Of a stretch of 41,920 nt of DNA, positions 1 through 8,322 are shown piece after piece (positions within the stretch are counted from its first letter, which is position 1; each line of letters begins with the position of its first letter). Position numbers and translations under genes: made by a program. The notes under the pieces were generated by a model. The model was not told the DNA's origin, searched no databases, and saw only the letters and a program-made list of their open reading frames with translations. Source of the DNA: Alphaproteobacteria bacterium (GTDB lineage: Bacteria; Pseudomonadota; Alphaproteobacteria; Caulobacterales; Aquidulcibacteraceae); assembly GCA_026400735.1 (NCBI GenBank), contig JAPLOL010000162.1, positions 1-41,920 of the forward strand. The letters run 5' to 3'.

Positions 1-93
1 CAGCACGACGCCGTCCGTCAACCGCGCCGCTTCGCGCGCGACGTGGCTTTTGCCGGAGCCCAGCATGCCTAGGAAGACGAGTCGAAATGGCAT
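1..93 (-). CDS. P-loop kinase/ATPase, N-terminal fragment
   Basis: The 5' end of a gene that runs off the left edge; only 31 codons are visible. It begins with ATG and contains a Walker A loop, GMLGSGKS, at about residues 9-16, straight after a hydrophobic first strand (RLVFL). This is the layout of small nucleotide or metabolite kinases (shikimate kinase, dephospho-CoA kinase, adenylate kinase) and of AAA_33-type ATPases. The visible part is too short to choose among them. Its ATG overlaps the stop of the RusA-like gene by one base (TGATG), so the two are probably co-transcribed and translationally coupled. Confidence 0.6.
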   Translation of the reverse strand, partial: MPFRLVFLGMLGSGKSHVAREAARLTDGVVL

Positions 94-461
94 CACGCGC
101 CTTCTAGCACGCCGCGCCGCACGGCGCGCACTGTGATGCGGTCGCGTTCGCCGGAGCGGCGCTCGCAGAGCAGCTTCGCGATCTGGCGGTCGTCAAAGAA
201 GATGTGGCCCTTGAGGGAGTCGAGCAGCGCTTTCGCTAGATTGTCGAGATCGAGGCGTGGGGTCTCGCCGACAAATTCCATGATCAGCTCGACTTCGAAG
301 TCGCCGCCTTTGGGGCGGATGGGGAATTCCTTGCGGAAGAACTCGTAAACGAGCGGCTTGTAATAGCGGGCCTGCGTGGTGATGCCGTCGATGGCGATTT
401 CAGCGCCGCCGGTGATCTCGCGGGCGCGGACTTTGCCTCGCCCCGACCATTCCGACGCCAT
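93..461 (-). CDS. RusA-like Holliday junction resolvase family protein
   Basis: A 122-aa protein with the RusA hallmark DLDNLAKALLDSL followed by FFDDRQI in its middle-to-C-terminal part. In RusA enzymes these conserved aspartates bind the metal that cleaves Holliday junctions. The start is taken as the ATG at 461, which has a GGAAGG Shine-Dalgarno 8 nt upstream; an upstream in-frame TTG at 491 has no such support. The length matches the family (about 120 aa). RusA is usually phage-borne, but I see no phage genes around it, and chromosomal copies next to a small kinase gene may have another nuclease role. Family assignment is strong; resolvase activity is inferred. Confidence 0.78.
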   Translation of the reverse strand: MASEWSGRGKVRAREITGGAEIAIDGITTQARYYKPLVYEFFRKEFPIRPKGGDFEVELIMEFVGETPRLDLDNLAKALLDSLKGHIFFDDRQIAKLLCERRSGERDRITVRAVRRGVLEGA

Positions 462-539
462 GTCACACACCTTCCGGCTTGATCGCCTCAATCGGCGCCC
501 ATATCCCCTGCGGCAGTAGATTCAGCAAGCGAGAGCCCG

Positions 540-1925
540 ATGTCCACCCGCACCGAAACCGATACGTTTGGACCCATTCAAGTCGAGAGCGACAAGTATT
601 GGGGCGCGCAGGCCCAACGCTCGCTGCAGAACTTCAAGATCGGCGAAGAGAAGATGCCGGCGCCGATCGTGCGCGCGCTTGGGATCGTCAAGCGCGCCGC
701 AGCTGAAGCCAACATGGAACTGGGGCAGCTGAAGCCTGAGGTTGGCGAGACGGTTGTGAAGGCGGCGCAGGAAGTCATCGAGGGCAAGCTCAACGCTCAC
801 TTCCCGCTGGCGGTTTGGCAGACGGGGTCGGGCACGCAATCGAACATGAACGCCAACGAAGTGATCTCCAACCGCGCCATCGAGATGTTGGGCGGCGAGA
901 TGGGTTCGAAGAAGCCGGTCCACCCGAACGATCACGTCAACATGAGCCAAAGCTCGAACGATACATTCCCGACGGCAATGCACATTGCCTGCGCCGAAGA
1001 AATCGAGCACCGGCTCATCCCTGCTCTCTCGAAGCTGCGCAACGCGCTGAACGACAAAGCCCAGGCGTGGAAGGAGATCATCAAGATCGGCCGCACACAC
1101 ACACAGGACGCGACGCCGATCACGCTGGGTCAGGAATTTTCCGGCTACGCGACGCAGGTGGAGAACGGCATCGCGCGGATTCAGCAGAGCATGCCGATGC
1201 TAATGCAGCTGGCTCAGGGTGGTACGGCGGTTGGCACCGGCTTGAACGCGCCCGTAGGGTTTGCGGAGAAGGTCGCCGACAAGATCGCCGCGATCACGCA
1301 GATGAAGTTCACCAGCGCGCCGAACAAGTTCGAAGCGCTAGCGGCGCACGACGCAATGGTGTTTTCGCACGGCGCGATCAACACGGTGGCGGCTTCGCTG
1401 TTCAAGATCGCGAATGACATCCGCTTTCTGGGCTCGGGGCCGCGTTCGGGGCTTGGCGAGCTAATGTTGCCAGAGAACGAGCCAGGCTCCTCGATCATGC
1501 AAGGCAAGGTGAACCCAACGCAGTGCGAGGCGCTGACGCAGGTCTGCGCGCAAGTATTCGGCAATCAGGCTGCAATCACCTTCGCCGGCGCGAGTGGGCA
1601 CTTCGAGCTCAACGTGTTCAACCCGGTTATGGCGTATAACTTCCTGCAAAGCGTGCGCTTGATGGCCGACGCGGCGGTCAGCTTTACGGACAATTGCGTC
1701 GTCGGCATCGAGCCGCGCTTGGACAACATCGCCAAGGGTCTCGGAAACTCGCTCATGCTGGTAACGGCGCTGGCGCCGAAGTACGGCTACGACCGCGCCG
1801 CAAAGATCGCGAAGACCGCACACAAGAACGGCACGACACTGCGCGAAGAAGCGATCAAGGACGGCATCACCGCGGAAGACTTCGACTCAATCGTGCGGCC
1901 CGAGAAGATGATCAGCCCAGGCTAA
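540..1925 (+). CDS. fumC: Class II fumarate hydratase
   Basis: A 461-aa iron-independent fumarase that interconverts fumarate and L-malate in the TCA cycle in the cytoplasm. The start [13 protein letters not shown], the [12 protein letters not shown] and [11 protein letters not shown] blocks, the [10 protein letters not shown] active-site loop and the fumarate lyase signature [13 protein letters not shown] are all present. The signature carries Gln where most FumC proteins have Pro (GSSIMPGKVN); this still fits the general superfamily pattern. Full length for the family. The RusA-like gene diverges 78 bp upstream, and an AAA ATPase gene begins 4 nt after the stop, suggesting an operon. Confidence 0.97.
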   Translation: MSTRTETDTFGPIQVESDKYWGAQAQRSLQNFKIGEEKMPAPIVRALGIVKRAAAEANMELGQLKPEVGETVVKAAQEVIEGKLNAHFPLAVWQTGSGTQSNMNANEVISNRAIEMLGGEMGSKKPVHPNDHVNMSQSSNDTFPTAMHIACAEEIEHRLIPALSKLRNALNDKAQAWKEIIKIGRTHTQDATPITLGQEFSGYATQVENGIARIQQSMPMLMQLAQGGTAVGTGLNAPVGFAEKVADKIAAITQMKFTSAPNKFEALAAHDAMVFSHGAINTVAASLFKIANDIRFLGSGPRSGLGELMLPENEPGSSIMQGKVNPTQCEALTQVCAQVFGNQAAITFAGASGHFELNVFNPVMAYNFLQSVRLMADAAVSFTDNCVVGIEPRLDNIAKGLGNSLMLVTALAPKYGYDRAAKIAKTAHKNGTTLREEAIKDGITAEDFDSIVRPEKMISPG

Positions 1926-1929
1926 GACG

Positions 1930-2712
1930 ATGCAGGTCCCGACGCACGAGTTTGAAGGCTTTGTGCACTCCGTCGAGCTTCTGCGCGACAAGGAGGGTTG
2001 GGACGCGAACCGCTACCCCTTCTCGCTTCCGCTGGCGCGTGGCTGGGACCGGTTGTTCTTTCATCCGCGCGTGACGTTTTTCGTCGGCGAGAACGGTAGC
2101 GGGAAATCTACACTCATCGAGGCTTTGGCTGTCGCATCCGGCTTCAACGCCGAAGGCGGCAGCCGGAACTTCAATTTCTCGACCCATGCCTCGCACTCGT
2201 CCCTGCATGAGTTTTGCCGCATCGCTCGCTCACCGCGCCGGCGCAAGGACGGCTATTTCCTGCGTGCTGAGAGCTATTTCAACGTAGCGTCTGAAATCGA
2301 GCGGCTCGACGAGGAACCGGGTGGCCCCAAGGTGATCGACTCCCACGGCGGTCGCTCGCTCCACGAGATGAGCCATGGGCAGTCTTTCATGGCGTTGCTT
2401 GACAGTCGTTTCAGAGGCGACGGCCTCTACATACTTGACGAACCGGAAGCGGCGCTCTCGCCGAACCGGCAACTCGGGTTTCTCTCGCGCTTGCACGAAT
2501 TGGTTGGACAGAAGTCGCAATTCATTATCGCGACGCACTCACCAATCATTCTCGCCTATCCGGACGCTACGATTTACGAACTCTCGAGTTCAGGAATGTT
2601 GCCCACTGCCTACGATGACCTAGAGCACGTGCAGGTGACGCGCAATTTTCTCAATCGGACCCAGATGTTCCTCGACACACTGCTTGCCGACGACGAGACA
2701 GATAAACGCTAG
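1930..2712 (+). CDS. AAA family (ABC/SMC-type) ATPase
   Basis: A 260-aa soluble ATPase of the AAA_15/AAA_21 (RecF/SMC-like) type. Walker A, VGENGSGKST, lies at about residues 52-61. An ABC-signature-like MSHGQS is at 147-152, Walker B LYILDEPEAALSP at 166-178, and the H-loop ATHSP at 201-205. There is no coiled-coil arm and no fused nuclease, so it is a minimal single-domain member. It starts 4 nt after fumC, so it is probably read from the fumC message. Similar short proteins are usually annotated simply as ATP-binding protein; partner and substrate are unknown. No sign of degradation. Confidence 0.85.
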   Translation: MQVPTHEFEGFVHSVELLRDKEGWDANRYPFSLPLARGWDRLFFHPRVTFFVGENGSGKSTLIEALAVASGFNAEGGSRNFNFSTHASHSSLHEFCRIARSPRRRKDGYFLRAESYFNVASEIERLDEEPGGPKVIDSHGGRSLHEMSHGQSFMALLDSRFRGDGLYILDEPEAALSPNRQLGFLSRLHELVGQKSQFIIATHSPIILAYPDATIYELSSSGMLPTAYDDLEHVQVTRNFLNRTQMFLDTLLADDETDKR

Positions 2713-2997
2713 CGCCGTCGGTTCGAAAAATTCATCCAGACGCGGATAATGAAACATAATTTCCGTTACGTACGATCTGTGATCGCGCTTGTTCCGACAC
2801 ACGCTGACAAAGCTTTCACGCACGCGTGAGGCGAAGATGTCATTACACTTTGCTTACGCGATACTTACATCTCAGTGAGCGTTGCGATCACAGGAACAAT
2901 AGGCTCCCCGTTATGCGTTGTGCGACGGCCTGTCGCTTGCGTAATCACATGCGAAAACGTTTGCTATCGACCGGTAGCGGCCTACATCGGTGTTCCC

Positions 2998-3183
2998 ATG
3001 GCCGAGATCGTGAACCTGAGGCGCGCGCGCAAACAAAAAGCGCGGGCGACGGCGGAAACCGAAGCCGCTGCTAATCGATTAGTTCATGGAAGAACAAAGG
3101 CCGAGCGTACCCTGACGAAGGCCAAGAAGGAGGCCGCCGAGCGCAAACTCGACGGACACAAACGTGGCGATGACAATGACTGA
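2998..3183 (+). CDS. DUF4169 family small basic protein
   Basis: A 61-aa highly charged protein beginning MAEIVNLRRARKQKARA, the typical start of DUF4169 proteins of alphaproteobacteria, with a Lys/Arg/Glu/Ala-rich, probably helical tail (AERTLTKAKKEAAERKLDGH). The reading frame stays open 41 codons further upstream, but the family start and the ATG at 2998 argue for the short form. Function unknown. It overlaps the next gene (RHH protein) by about 14 nt; this DUF4169-RHH pair next to fumC recurs in alphaproteobacteria. The preceding 285 bp (2713-2997) hold no other convincing gene. Confidence 0.85.
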   Translation: MAEIVNLRRARKQKARATAETEAAANRLVHGRTKAERTLTKAKKEAAERKLDGHKRGDDND

Positions 3184-3409
3184 AACTAAAGGCGCCCTGC
3201 AGAAGCGCTCAATGCGAATTGCCGGACACCGCACCTCATTGGCTCTTGAACAAGAGTTTTGGGGCGCGCTCGAGAAGATTGCACGCGATCGCTCGATGAC
3301 GCTGCCCGTGCTGATCGCTTCGATCGACGAGCGGCGCGGCAAGAACACCCCCGAGGCTTCGCTTGCCTCAGCGGTGCGTGTGTTCGTGTTGGAGAACCGG
3401 CTGAACTGA
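3170..3409 (+). CDS. Ribbon-helix-helix domain protein
   Basis: About 79 aa, matching the RHH_4 type of putative transcription regulator. A basic strand, KRSMRIAGHRTSLALEQEFW, leads into helices ALEKIARDRSMTLPVLIASID and ASLASAVRVFVLENRL. Start choice is uncertain: GTG at 3164, ATG at 3170 and ATG at 3176 are all in frame and overlap the end of the DUF4169 gene. I use 3170. The overlap implies translational coupling with DUF4169. Target genes are unknown; a role in controlling its own operon is only a guess. The gene ends 5 nt from the convergent TIR gene. Confidence 0.83.
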   Translation: MTMTETKGALQKRSMRIAGHRTSLALEQEFWGALEKIARDRSMTLPVLIASIDERRGKNTPEASLASAVRVFVLENRLN

Positions 3410-3414
3410 GCCGG

Positions 3415-4434
3415 CTATTGATGCGGACGCGCGTAAAGCGCGATGGCGTAATAGCAAGGCGCGACCGTGCAGGCGTACATGTTCACCTGTATATTGAACG
3501 CCCCGCTGGTTGACGGAATGACCCTCACATTCGGCTGACTGCTCGTAGAGGTGTCCTCAATGATGAGGCCGCCATTGCCGTCGAACAGTCGAATGTCGAG
3601 ATCAGAGCAGTCGCGGTCACACACGCCGACAATTTGGTATTCGTAGCCGACGTTCATCTGCGCCGGCAGATCCCAAGTTTGACCAGGCTGCAGCCCACCG
3701 CTGAACGGCTGACCGACTTGCTGGAAGCCTTGCTGCGCCAAGTTGGCTTGAGCCTGCTGCAATTGCGCGACGATGATCTGCTGCGGGTTCTGATCGCCTT
3801 GCGGTTGCGTGGGCGGTGTTTGCACCGGCGGGACGCTGTATGCTTGCTGTTGTTGGTGTGGCAGCACCGCGCCGATGCCGGCGATCAAAACGATCACCCC
3901 AACAACGCCGCCAGCAACCCATGCCCAGACAGGCACGCCCTTTCCGGCAGGCGCTGGCGTGGCCGTTTGCGGCACGCTCCACGCTTGCTGCGGCGGCGGC
4001 GCGGCGACAGGCGCCGCTGGCTGCGTTTGCGTTGGGCGCGGCTCGCTCTGCGTTGCGTTCATCACCGCAGTAACGAAACGGCGCCAGCTTGGGTGATCAG
4101 CTTCGCCATTCCAATTGGTCAGGTTGGCGGCTTGCACTTCGCCGAAACCGAACGGCGGTTGCGATGCGTCGATCATCACCGGAATGAGCACGCCTTTGTC
4201 GCGGCCCATGCGCGCCTCTTCGCGCACCCATTGCGACTTGGTCGAGTGCTCGCTCCACAGCACAATCAGCGCTTTGCACTGCGTGAGCTTCTGCTCGATG
4301 TAATCGGCCCACGTGGTGCCGGGCGGGATTTCATTGTCCCAGAAAACATCGAGGCCCGCGGCCGTGAGGCCCTTGGCGACTTGATCGGCGCGCGCGGTAT
4401 CTTCGCGCGCGTAAGACAAAAATACGTCAGCCAT
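3415..4434 (-). CDS. Membrane-anchored TIR protein with C-terminal PPC-like periplasmic domain
   Basis: A 339-aa protein in four parts. Residues 1-125 are a TIR domain (DVFLSYAREDTARAD, VFWDNEIPPGTTWADYI, LIVLWSEHSTKSQWVREEAR); E72/E73 in the SQWVREE helix occupy the catalytic glutamate position of TIR NADases. Residues 130-165 are Pro/Ala/Gln-rich. Residues 168-191 form one transmembrane helix (VWAWVAGGVVGVIVLIAG). After a Gln-rich linker, residues 240-339 form a beta-rich domain resembling pre-peptidase C-terminal (PPC) domains, with two cysteine pairs, C272/C276 and C322/C327. The likely topology is TIR in the cytoplasm and the PPC-like domain in the periplasm. A strong AGGAGGGG Shine-Dalgarno precedes the ATG. 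It lies 58 nt downstream of a paralogous TIR gene. NADase activity and a sensing role are inferred. Confidence 0.87.
   Translation of the reverse strand: MADVFLSYAREDTARADQVAKGLTAAGLDVFWDNEIPPGTTWADYIEQKLTQCKALIVLWSEHSTKSQWVREEARMGRDKGVLIPVMIDASQPPFGFGEVQAANLTNWNGEADHPSWRRFVTAVMNATQSEPRPTQTQPAAPVAAPPPQQAWSVPQTATPAPAGKGVPVWAWVAGGVVGVIVLIAGIGAVLPHQQQQAYSVPPVQTPPTQPQGDQNPQQIIVAQLQQAQANLAQQGFQQVGQPFSGGLQPGQTWDLPAQMNVGYEYQIVGVCDRDCSDLDIRLFDGNGGLIIEDTSTSSQPNVRVIPSTSGAFNIQVNMYACTVAPCYYAIALYARPHQ
4205..4265. repeat. 61-nt near-identical block, copy 1 (in TIR gene 1)
   Basis: Matches 5196-5256 with one mismatch in 61 nt (G at 4246, A at 5237), at a constant offset of 991. It encodes the TIR segment around SEHSTKSQWVREEARMG. 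Flanking parts of the two TIR domains are clearly more diverged at synonymous sites. Confidence 0.85.
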
Positions 4435-4492
4435 GTCCCCTCCTCGCGGGCATGCTTTCTAGCAGGCGCTGGTGCGGCCTTTCAAACGCAAG

Positions 4493-5425
4493 TCACGGCG
4501 CTTTCGGATCTGGACCGTACTGATTAGGCGCGGGCTGACCGGGAATGAACACAAGTACCAACGCAGCGAGTCCGCCAATGTAGGGAACGCAGACCAGCGC
4601 AGCGAGCCAGCCGCTTTGCCCAAAATCGTGCGCCCTGCGCGCTGCGCCAGAGACCGTCGGTGCGATCAGCGCAAGACCGGCCAGTATCGTCACAAACGGC
4701 GCGGCGTACGGATTTCCGCCGCTGAGCACGATGTCGATGATGCTGGTCACAACACCTACGACAATACAAAACAATACGAACCAACCGTACTCGGCGCGCC
4801 GCGCGCGCCCTTTGCCGTCCACATAGAGTCGCAGGCATTTCTGGATGTAGCCAATCGGCGAAAGCGACTCGCCGCCGCCGGCCGCAGAAGCGCCACTCGT
4901 CCATGCTTGTTGATGCGGCGGCGGCGGTGTTTGCCATCCGCCACTACTCTGATTTGACTGTGGCTGTTGCCAGCCTCCCGCTGGCGGTTGTGGTTGCGGC
5001 GTCACGTGCGGAGCCGCGGCGGCTTGAGGCTGCGCGCCACCGGGACGCGCTTTCGCAAGCACAGCGTTCACAAAGCGCGCCCATTGCGGATGATTGTAGT
5101 CACCGCCCCAACTTGAAAGGTCGGCGGCTTGCACATCGCCAAAACCAAATGGCGGCTCGGACGCGTCAAGCTTCGCAGGAATGAGTTTGGTGCGCCCCAT
5201 GCGCGCCTCTTCGCGCACCCATTGCGACTTGGTCGAATGCTCGCTCCACAGCACAACCGCGACGCTGCACTGATTGAGTTTGGTTTCGATGTAGTCAGCC
5301 CACGTCTGACCTGGCGGAATTTCGTTGTCCCAGAACGCGGTTAGTCCGGCCGCTTCGAGACCGCGAGCGATGCGCTCAGCTTGCGCGCCATCTTCGCGCG
5401 CATACGAAATGAATACATCGGTCAT
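4493..5425 (-). CDS. TIR-DUF805 membrane protein
   Basis: A 310-aa protein. Residues 1-125 are a TIR domain closely matching that of the downstream gene (FISYAREDGAQAERIA, FWDNEIPPGQTWADYI, VVLWSEHSTKSQWVREEAR), with the candidate catalytic Glu at 72/73. Residues 128-188 are a Pro/Gln/Gly-rich linker. Residues 190-310 are a DUF805 membrane domain: the GKGRARRAEYGWFVLF entry motif, several hydrophobic helices, the conserved AARRAHDFGQSGW loop and the GQPAPNQYGPDP tail. Compared with its neighbour, the TIR head is shared but the membrane module is completely different. The pair probably arose by duplication plus domain swapping and may be co-transcribed. Function unknown; TIR heads in bacteria often consume NAD in immunity or signalling. 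Confidence 0.87.
   Translation of the reverse strand: MTDVFISYAREDGAQAERIARGLEAAGLTAFWDNEIPPGQTWADYIETKLNQCSVAVVLWSEHSTKSQWVREEARMGRTKLIPAKLDASEPPFGFGDVQAADLSSWGGDYNHPQWARFVNAVLAKARPGGAQPQAAAAPHVTPQPQPPAGGWQQPQSNQSSGGWQTPPPPHQQAWTSGASAAGGGESLSPIGYIQKCLRLYVDGKGRARRAEYGWFVLFCIVVGVVTSIIDIVLSGGNPYAAPFVTILAGLALIAPTVSGAARRAHDFGQSGWLAALVCVPYIGGLAALVLVFIPGQPAPNQYGPDPKAP
5196..5256. repeat. 61-nt near-identical block, copy 2 (in TIR gene 2)
   Basis: Partner of 4205-4265, with 60 of 61 bases identical, encoding the same TIR active-site helix region. Confidence 0.85.
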
Positions 5426-5502
5426 AAGCGCCCCGCTGAATTGAGTCTTGCGAGGCTAGCAATCGTCGCGATCAAGCGCGATGAACTTCGTCGCGAAAGG
5501 CG

Positions 5503-5685
5503 TTAAGAACCGAAGCTAGGAACAACCGTCGCGTCAGGTTCCGGAAGCGAAACAGTCCAGTTGGATTTCGCGGTGCTGGATTGCGCGGGCTCAAGCGCCG
5601 TGAACGCCATAACCGTCAAGGCAAGCACAAGCACGAGGGCAACCATCCCCGCGAATGCACCAATGCGGTATTCGTTATTGAACAC
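5503..5685 (-). CDS. Small single-pass membrane protein
   Basis: A 60-aa protein starting FNNEYRIGAFAG after the initiator, with one strong transmembrane helix (about residues 9-29, FAGMVALVLVLALTVMAFTA) and a short polar tail rich in Ser/Pro (NWTVSLPEPDATVVPSFGS). The start is the GTG at 5685, because a full AAGGAGG Shine-Dalgarno sits 5 nt upstream; earlier in-frame codons lack one. Function unknown. It lies 77 nt upstream of the TIR-DUF805 gene on the same strand and could share its transcript. The 237 bp between it and the divergent helicase gene should hold both promoters. Confidence 0.65.
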   Translation of the reverse strand: MFNNEYRIGAFAGMVALVLVLALTVMAFTALEPAQSSTAKSNWTVSLPEPDATVVPSFGS

Positions 5686-5908
5686 CTTCGCCTCCTTAAC
5701 TGCTGAGACAACAGAATGAGTGGGGCGAAGTTCCATTGCAGCGCTGGGCAGCGGTCGCAGGGCGCCAATTCTGCTTCGGATGGCCGCAGGAGACGGGTGC
5801 GGCGAGACGCGGCGGGAGGTCAATCAGCTCTGCGCAACGGCGCGGCTGAAACGGGGTACCGAATAGCTCTCGAAAGCTGTGGTTCTGGGCACTATGTTCC
5901 CGGTTCGT

Positions 5909-5916
5909 GCTAGAAT
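5909..5916 (+). promoter_or_regulatory. Possible -10 element of the helicase gene
   Basis: GCTAGAAT agrees at seven of eight positions with the alphaproteobacterial housekeeping -10 pattern GCTANAWC. The helicase GTG at 5923 lies 6 nt after it, so a transcript could begin at or very near the start codon (leaderless). I see no clear -35 element. Confidence 0.25.
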
Positions 5917-5922
5917 GGCGCG

Positions 5923-8322
5923 GTGACGGACGAATCGATGAGCGACGAAGGGCAAATGCTGCCGATTTCGATGCGCGCGGCTGCGGCTGCGCCGTATCTG
6001 GCGTCGCTCAACTCGGGCCAACGCGCGGCAGTGGAAGCGCTTGATGGGCCGGTGCTGGTTCTCGCCGGTGCGGGTACAGGCAAGACGCGCGTGCTGACGA
6101 CGCGGCTCGCGCATTTGCTGACAACTGGACGCGCGAAGCCGTGGTCGGTGCTCGCAGTTACGTTCACGAACAAAGCGGCGCGCGAGATGCGCGAGCGGGT
6201 TGAGAAATTGCTCGGGCCCGGCGGCGGCGGTTTGCCGTGGCTCGGCACGTTCCACTCGATCAGCGCGCGGATGCTGCGCACGCATGCGGAGCTTGTCGGG
6301 CTCAAGAACAATTTTTCGATCCTGGATACGGACGATCAAGTTCGCCTGCTGAAGCAGATCATCGACGCCGAAGGCATCGATGAGAAACGTTGGCCCGGGC
6401 GGCAGCTCGCGAACGTCATCGATGGTTGGAAGAACCGCGCGCTGACGCCGGACAAAGTGCCGAAGAACGAAGGCTTCTCGTTTGCCGATGGCGGCGGCGT
6501 GAAGCTCTACGCGATCTACCAGGCGCGGCTGCGGATTTTGAACGCGTGCGATTTCGGCGATCTGCTGATGCACATGATCGATATCTTTCAGCGCCACCCG
6601 GACGTGCTGGAGAGCTATCACAAGAAACTCAGCCACCTGATGGTGGACGAGTATCAGGATACGAACGTCGCGCAGTATCTGTGGCTGCGCTTGCTGGCGC
6701 AGGCGCGGAAGAACTTGTGCGTGGTCGGCGATGACGACCAATCCATCTATGGTTGGCGCGGCGCCGAGGTCGATAACATCCTGCGCTTCGAACATGATTT
6801 TCCAGGCGCGCAGGTTGTGCGGCTTGAGCAGAACTATCGCTCGACCGGTCACATTCTGGCGGCCGCCTCGCATCTGATCGCGAACAACCGCGGCCGCCTG
6901 GGTAAAACGCTGTTCACTGACGATGAGCCTGGCAATCGCGTGAAGGTGCGCGGCGTCTGGGATGGCGAAGGCGAAGCGCGACTGATTGCGGACGACATCG
7001 AAGGCTGGCGGCAAAGCAATCGCTCTTACGCCGAAGTCGCGGTGCTGGTGCGCGCGGCGTGGCAGATGCGGGCGTTTGAAGAACGCTTCCTGATGCTGCG
7101 CATTCCATACAAGGTCATCGGCGGCCCGCGCTTCTTCGAACGCGCCGAAGTCCGCGATGTGCACGCGTATCTGCGGCTGATCCGCTCTGAGGACGACGAT
7201 CTGGCGTTTGAGCGCATCGTCAATCAGCCCAAGCGCGGCGTTGGCGAAGGCACGGTGCAAAAGCTGCATGCGTACGCCGGTAAGCCGCCGGTGCGGTTCG
7301 TGACTGATAATGGGCCCCTCTTCGATTCCGACACAGGCGAAGTGGTGACAGAGCAGCCCGTAGCGCCAGGCGGCGCGACGCGCTTCCGCACCTTGATCGG
7401 CGCGGCGCGCGAGATGGTGCTGACGGACGATCTGCCGTTGAAGGCGCGCACTGCGCTGCGCTCTTTCTTGAACGATCTCGATCGCTGGCGCGAGCAATCG
7501 CGGGTGATGTCGCATGTTGAGCTGGCCGAGATCGTGCTCGACGAGAGCGGTTACACAGAAATGCTGCGCCGGGACAAATCTCCCCAAGCGCAGACACGAC
7601 TCGAGAACTTGAAAGAACTGGTCCAGTCGATGGGCCAGTACGACACGCTTGAGGCGTACCTCGAACACGTGTCGCTGGTGCTGGATATCGAAAGCGAGAG
7701 CGACACTGAGAACGTGCAGCTTTCGACATTGCATGCCGCCAAAGGCCTGGAATTTCCGCTCGTGTTTCTGCCGGGCTGGGAGGAAGAAGTATTTCCCTCG
7801 AAGCGCTCGATTGATGAGAGCGGCGAGAAGGGTTTGGAAGAAGAGCGCCGGCTTGCCTATGTCGGCATTACGCGGGCACGCGAAAGCGCGCGCATTTCGT
7901 TCGTTGCCAATCGCCAGATTTATGGACGTTGGCAGACCGTGCTCCCCTCGCGCTTCATTGATGAACTGCCGAGCGCGAACGTCGATGCTGTGAGCGAGAC
8001 CGGATACGGCACGCAGCCTCCGGGCGTACGCGACATGGCGGTCGAGCCGTTTACGTCGAGCTACCAATCGCCTGGCTGGCGGCGCGCGCAGGAGCGCGGC
8101 GTATTCCAAAGCAAGCCACCGATGATCGATGGCGAAGCGCGGCTCGTGGCGCGCTCAAGCGGCGATGATTCCGCTTACAAGCGCGGCGATCGCATCTTTC
8201 ACCAGAAGTTCGGCTACGGCCGCATCAGCGGCGTCGAAGGCAACAAGCTCACCGTGCAGTTCGAGAAAGCCGGCGAAAAGCGCGTGATCGATAGCTTTGT
8301 CATCCCCGCCAGCGCCGCCTAA
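5923..8322 (+). CDS. uvrD: UvrD/PcrA-type superfamily 1 DNA helicase
   Basis: A 799-aa 3'-5' DNA helicase for nucleotide-excision and mismatch repair. Motifs in order: Q-motif region LNSGQRAAVEA, Walker A AGAGTGKT (48-55), Ia TFTNKAAREM, II MVDEYQDTN, III VGDDDQSIYGWRGA, IV LEQNYRST, V STLHAAKGLEFPLVFL and VI RRLAYVGITRARE. The C-terminus carries the extra module seen in PcrA/UvrD proteins (GDRIFHQKFGYGRISGVEGNKLTVQFEKAG). It is longer than E. coli UvrD (720 aa), as is common in alphaproteobacteria. Start is uncertain: GTG 5923 or ATG 5938, neither with a good Shine-Dalgarno. Its stop overlaps the convergent SIMPL gene by 4 nt. Confidence 0.93.
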   Translation: MTDESMSDEGQMLPISMRAAAAAPYLASLNSGQRAAVEALDGPVLVLAGAGTGKTRVLTTRLAHLLTTGRAKPWSVLAVTFTNKAAREMRERVEKLLGPGGGGLPWLGTFHSISARMLRTHAELVGLKNNFSILDTDDQVRLLKQIIDAEGIDEKRWPGRQLANVIDGWKNRALTPDKVPKNEGFSFADGGGVKLYAIYQARLRILNACDFGDLLMHMIDIFQRHPDVLESYHKKLSHLMVDEYQDTNVAQYLWLRLLAQARKNLCVVGDDDQSIYGWRGAEVDNILRFEHDFPGAQVVRLEQNYRSTGHILAAASHLIANNRGRLGKTLFTDDEPGNRVKVRGVWDGEGEARLIADDIEGWRQSNRSYAEVAVLVRAAWQMRAFEERFLMLRIPYKVIGGPRFFERAEVRDVHAYLRLIRSEDDDLAFERIVNQPKRGVGEGTVQKLHAYAGKPPVRFVTDNGPLFDSDTGEVVTEQPVAPGGATRFRTLIGAAREMVLTDDLPLKARTALRSFLNDLDRWREQSRVMSHVELAEIVLDESGYTEMLRRDKSPQAQTRLENLKELVQSMGQYDTLEAYLEHVSLVLDIESESDTENVQLSTLHAAKGLEFPLVFLPGWEEEVFPSKRSIDESGEKGLEEERRLAYVGITRARESARISFVANRQIYGRWQTVLPSRFIDELPSANVDAVSETGYGTQPPGVRDMAVEPFTSSYQSPGWRRAQERGVFQSKPPMIDGEARLVARSSGDDSAYKRGDRIFHQKFGYGRISGVEGNKLTVQFEKAGEKRVIDSFVIPASAA

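Noticed and set aside
93-461. RusA-like gene as evidence for a prophage
   Set aside because: No integrase, terminase, capsid or other phage gene is nearby, and the neighbours are housekeeping genes.
1486-1524. Pro-to-Gln change in the FumC signature as a sign of inactivity
   Set aside because: The position is variable in the general superfamily signature and the catalytic Ser, Lys and Asn are present.
2620-2823. 67-codon minus-strand frame across the end of the AAA ATPase gene
   Set aside because: Over a third lies antisense to the ATPase, there is no good ribosome site, and no family is recognisable.
5824-8109. 761-codon open frame antisense to the uvrD gene
   Set aside because: The plus-strand frame has all helicase motifs. 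The antisense frame is Arg/Ala/His-rich with no recognisable domain, a usual by-product of GC-rich codon use.
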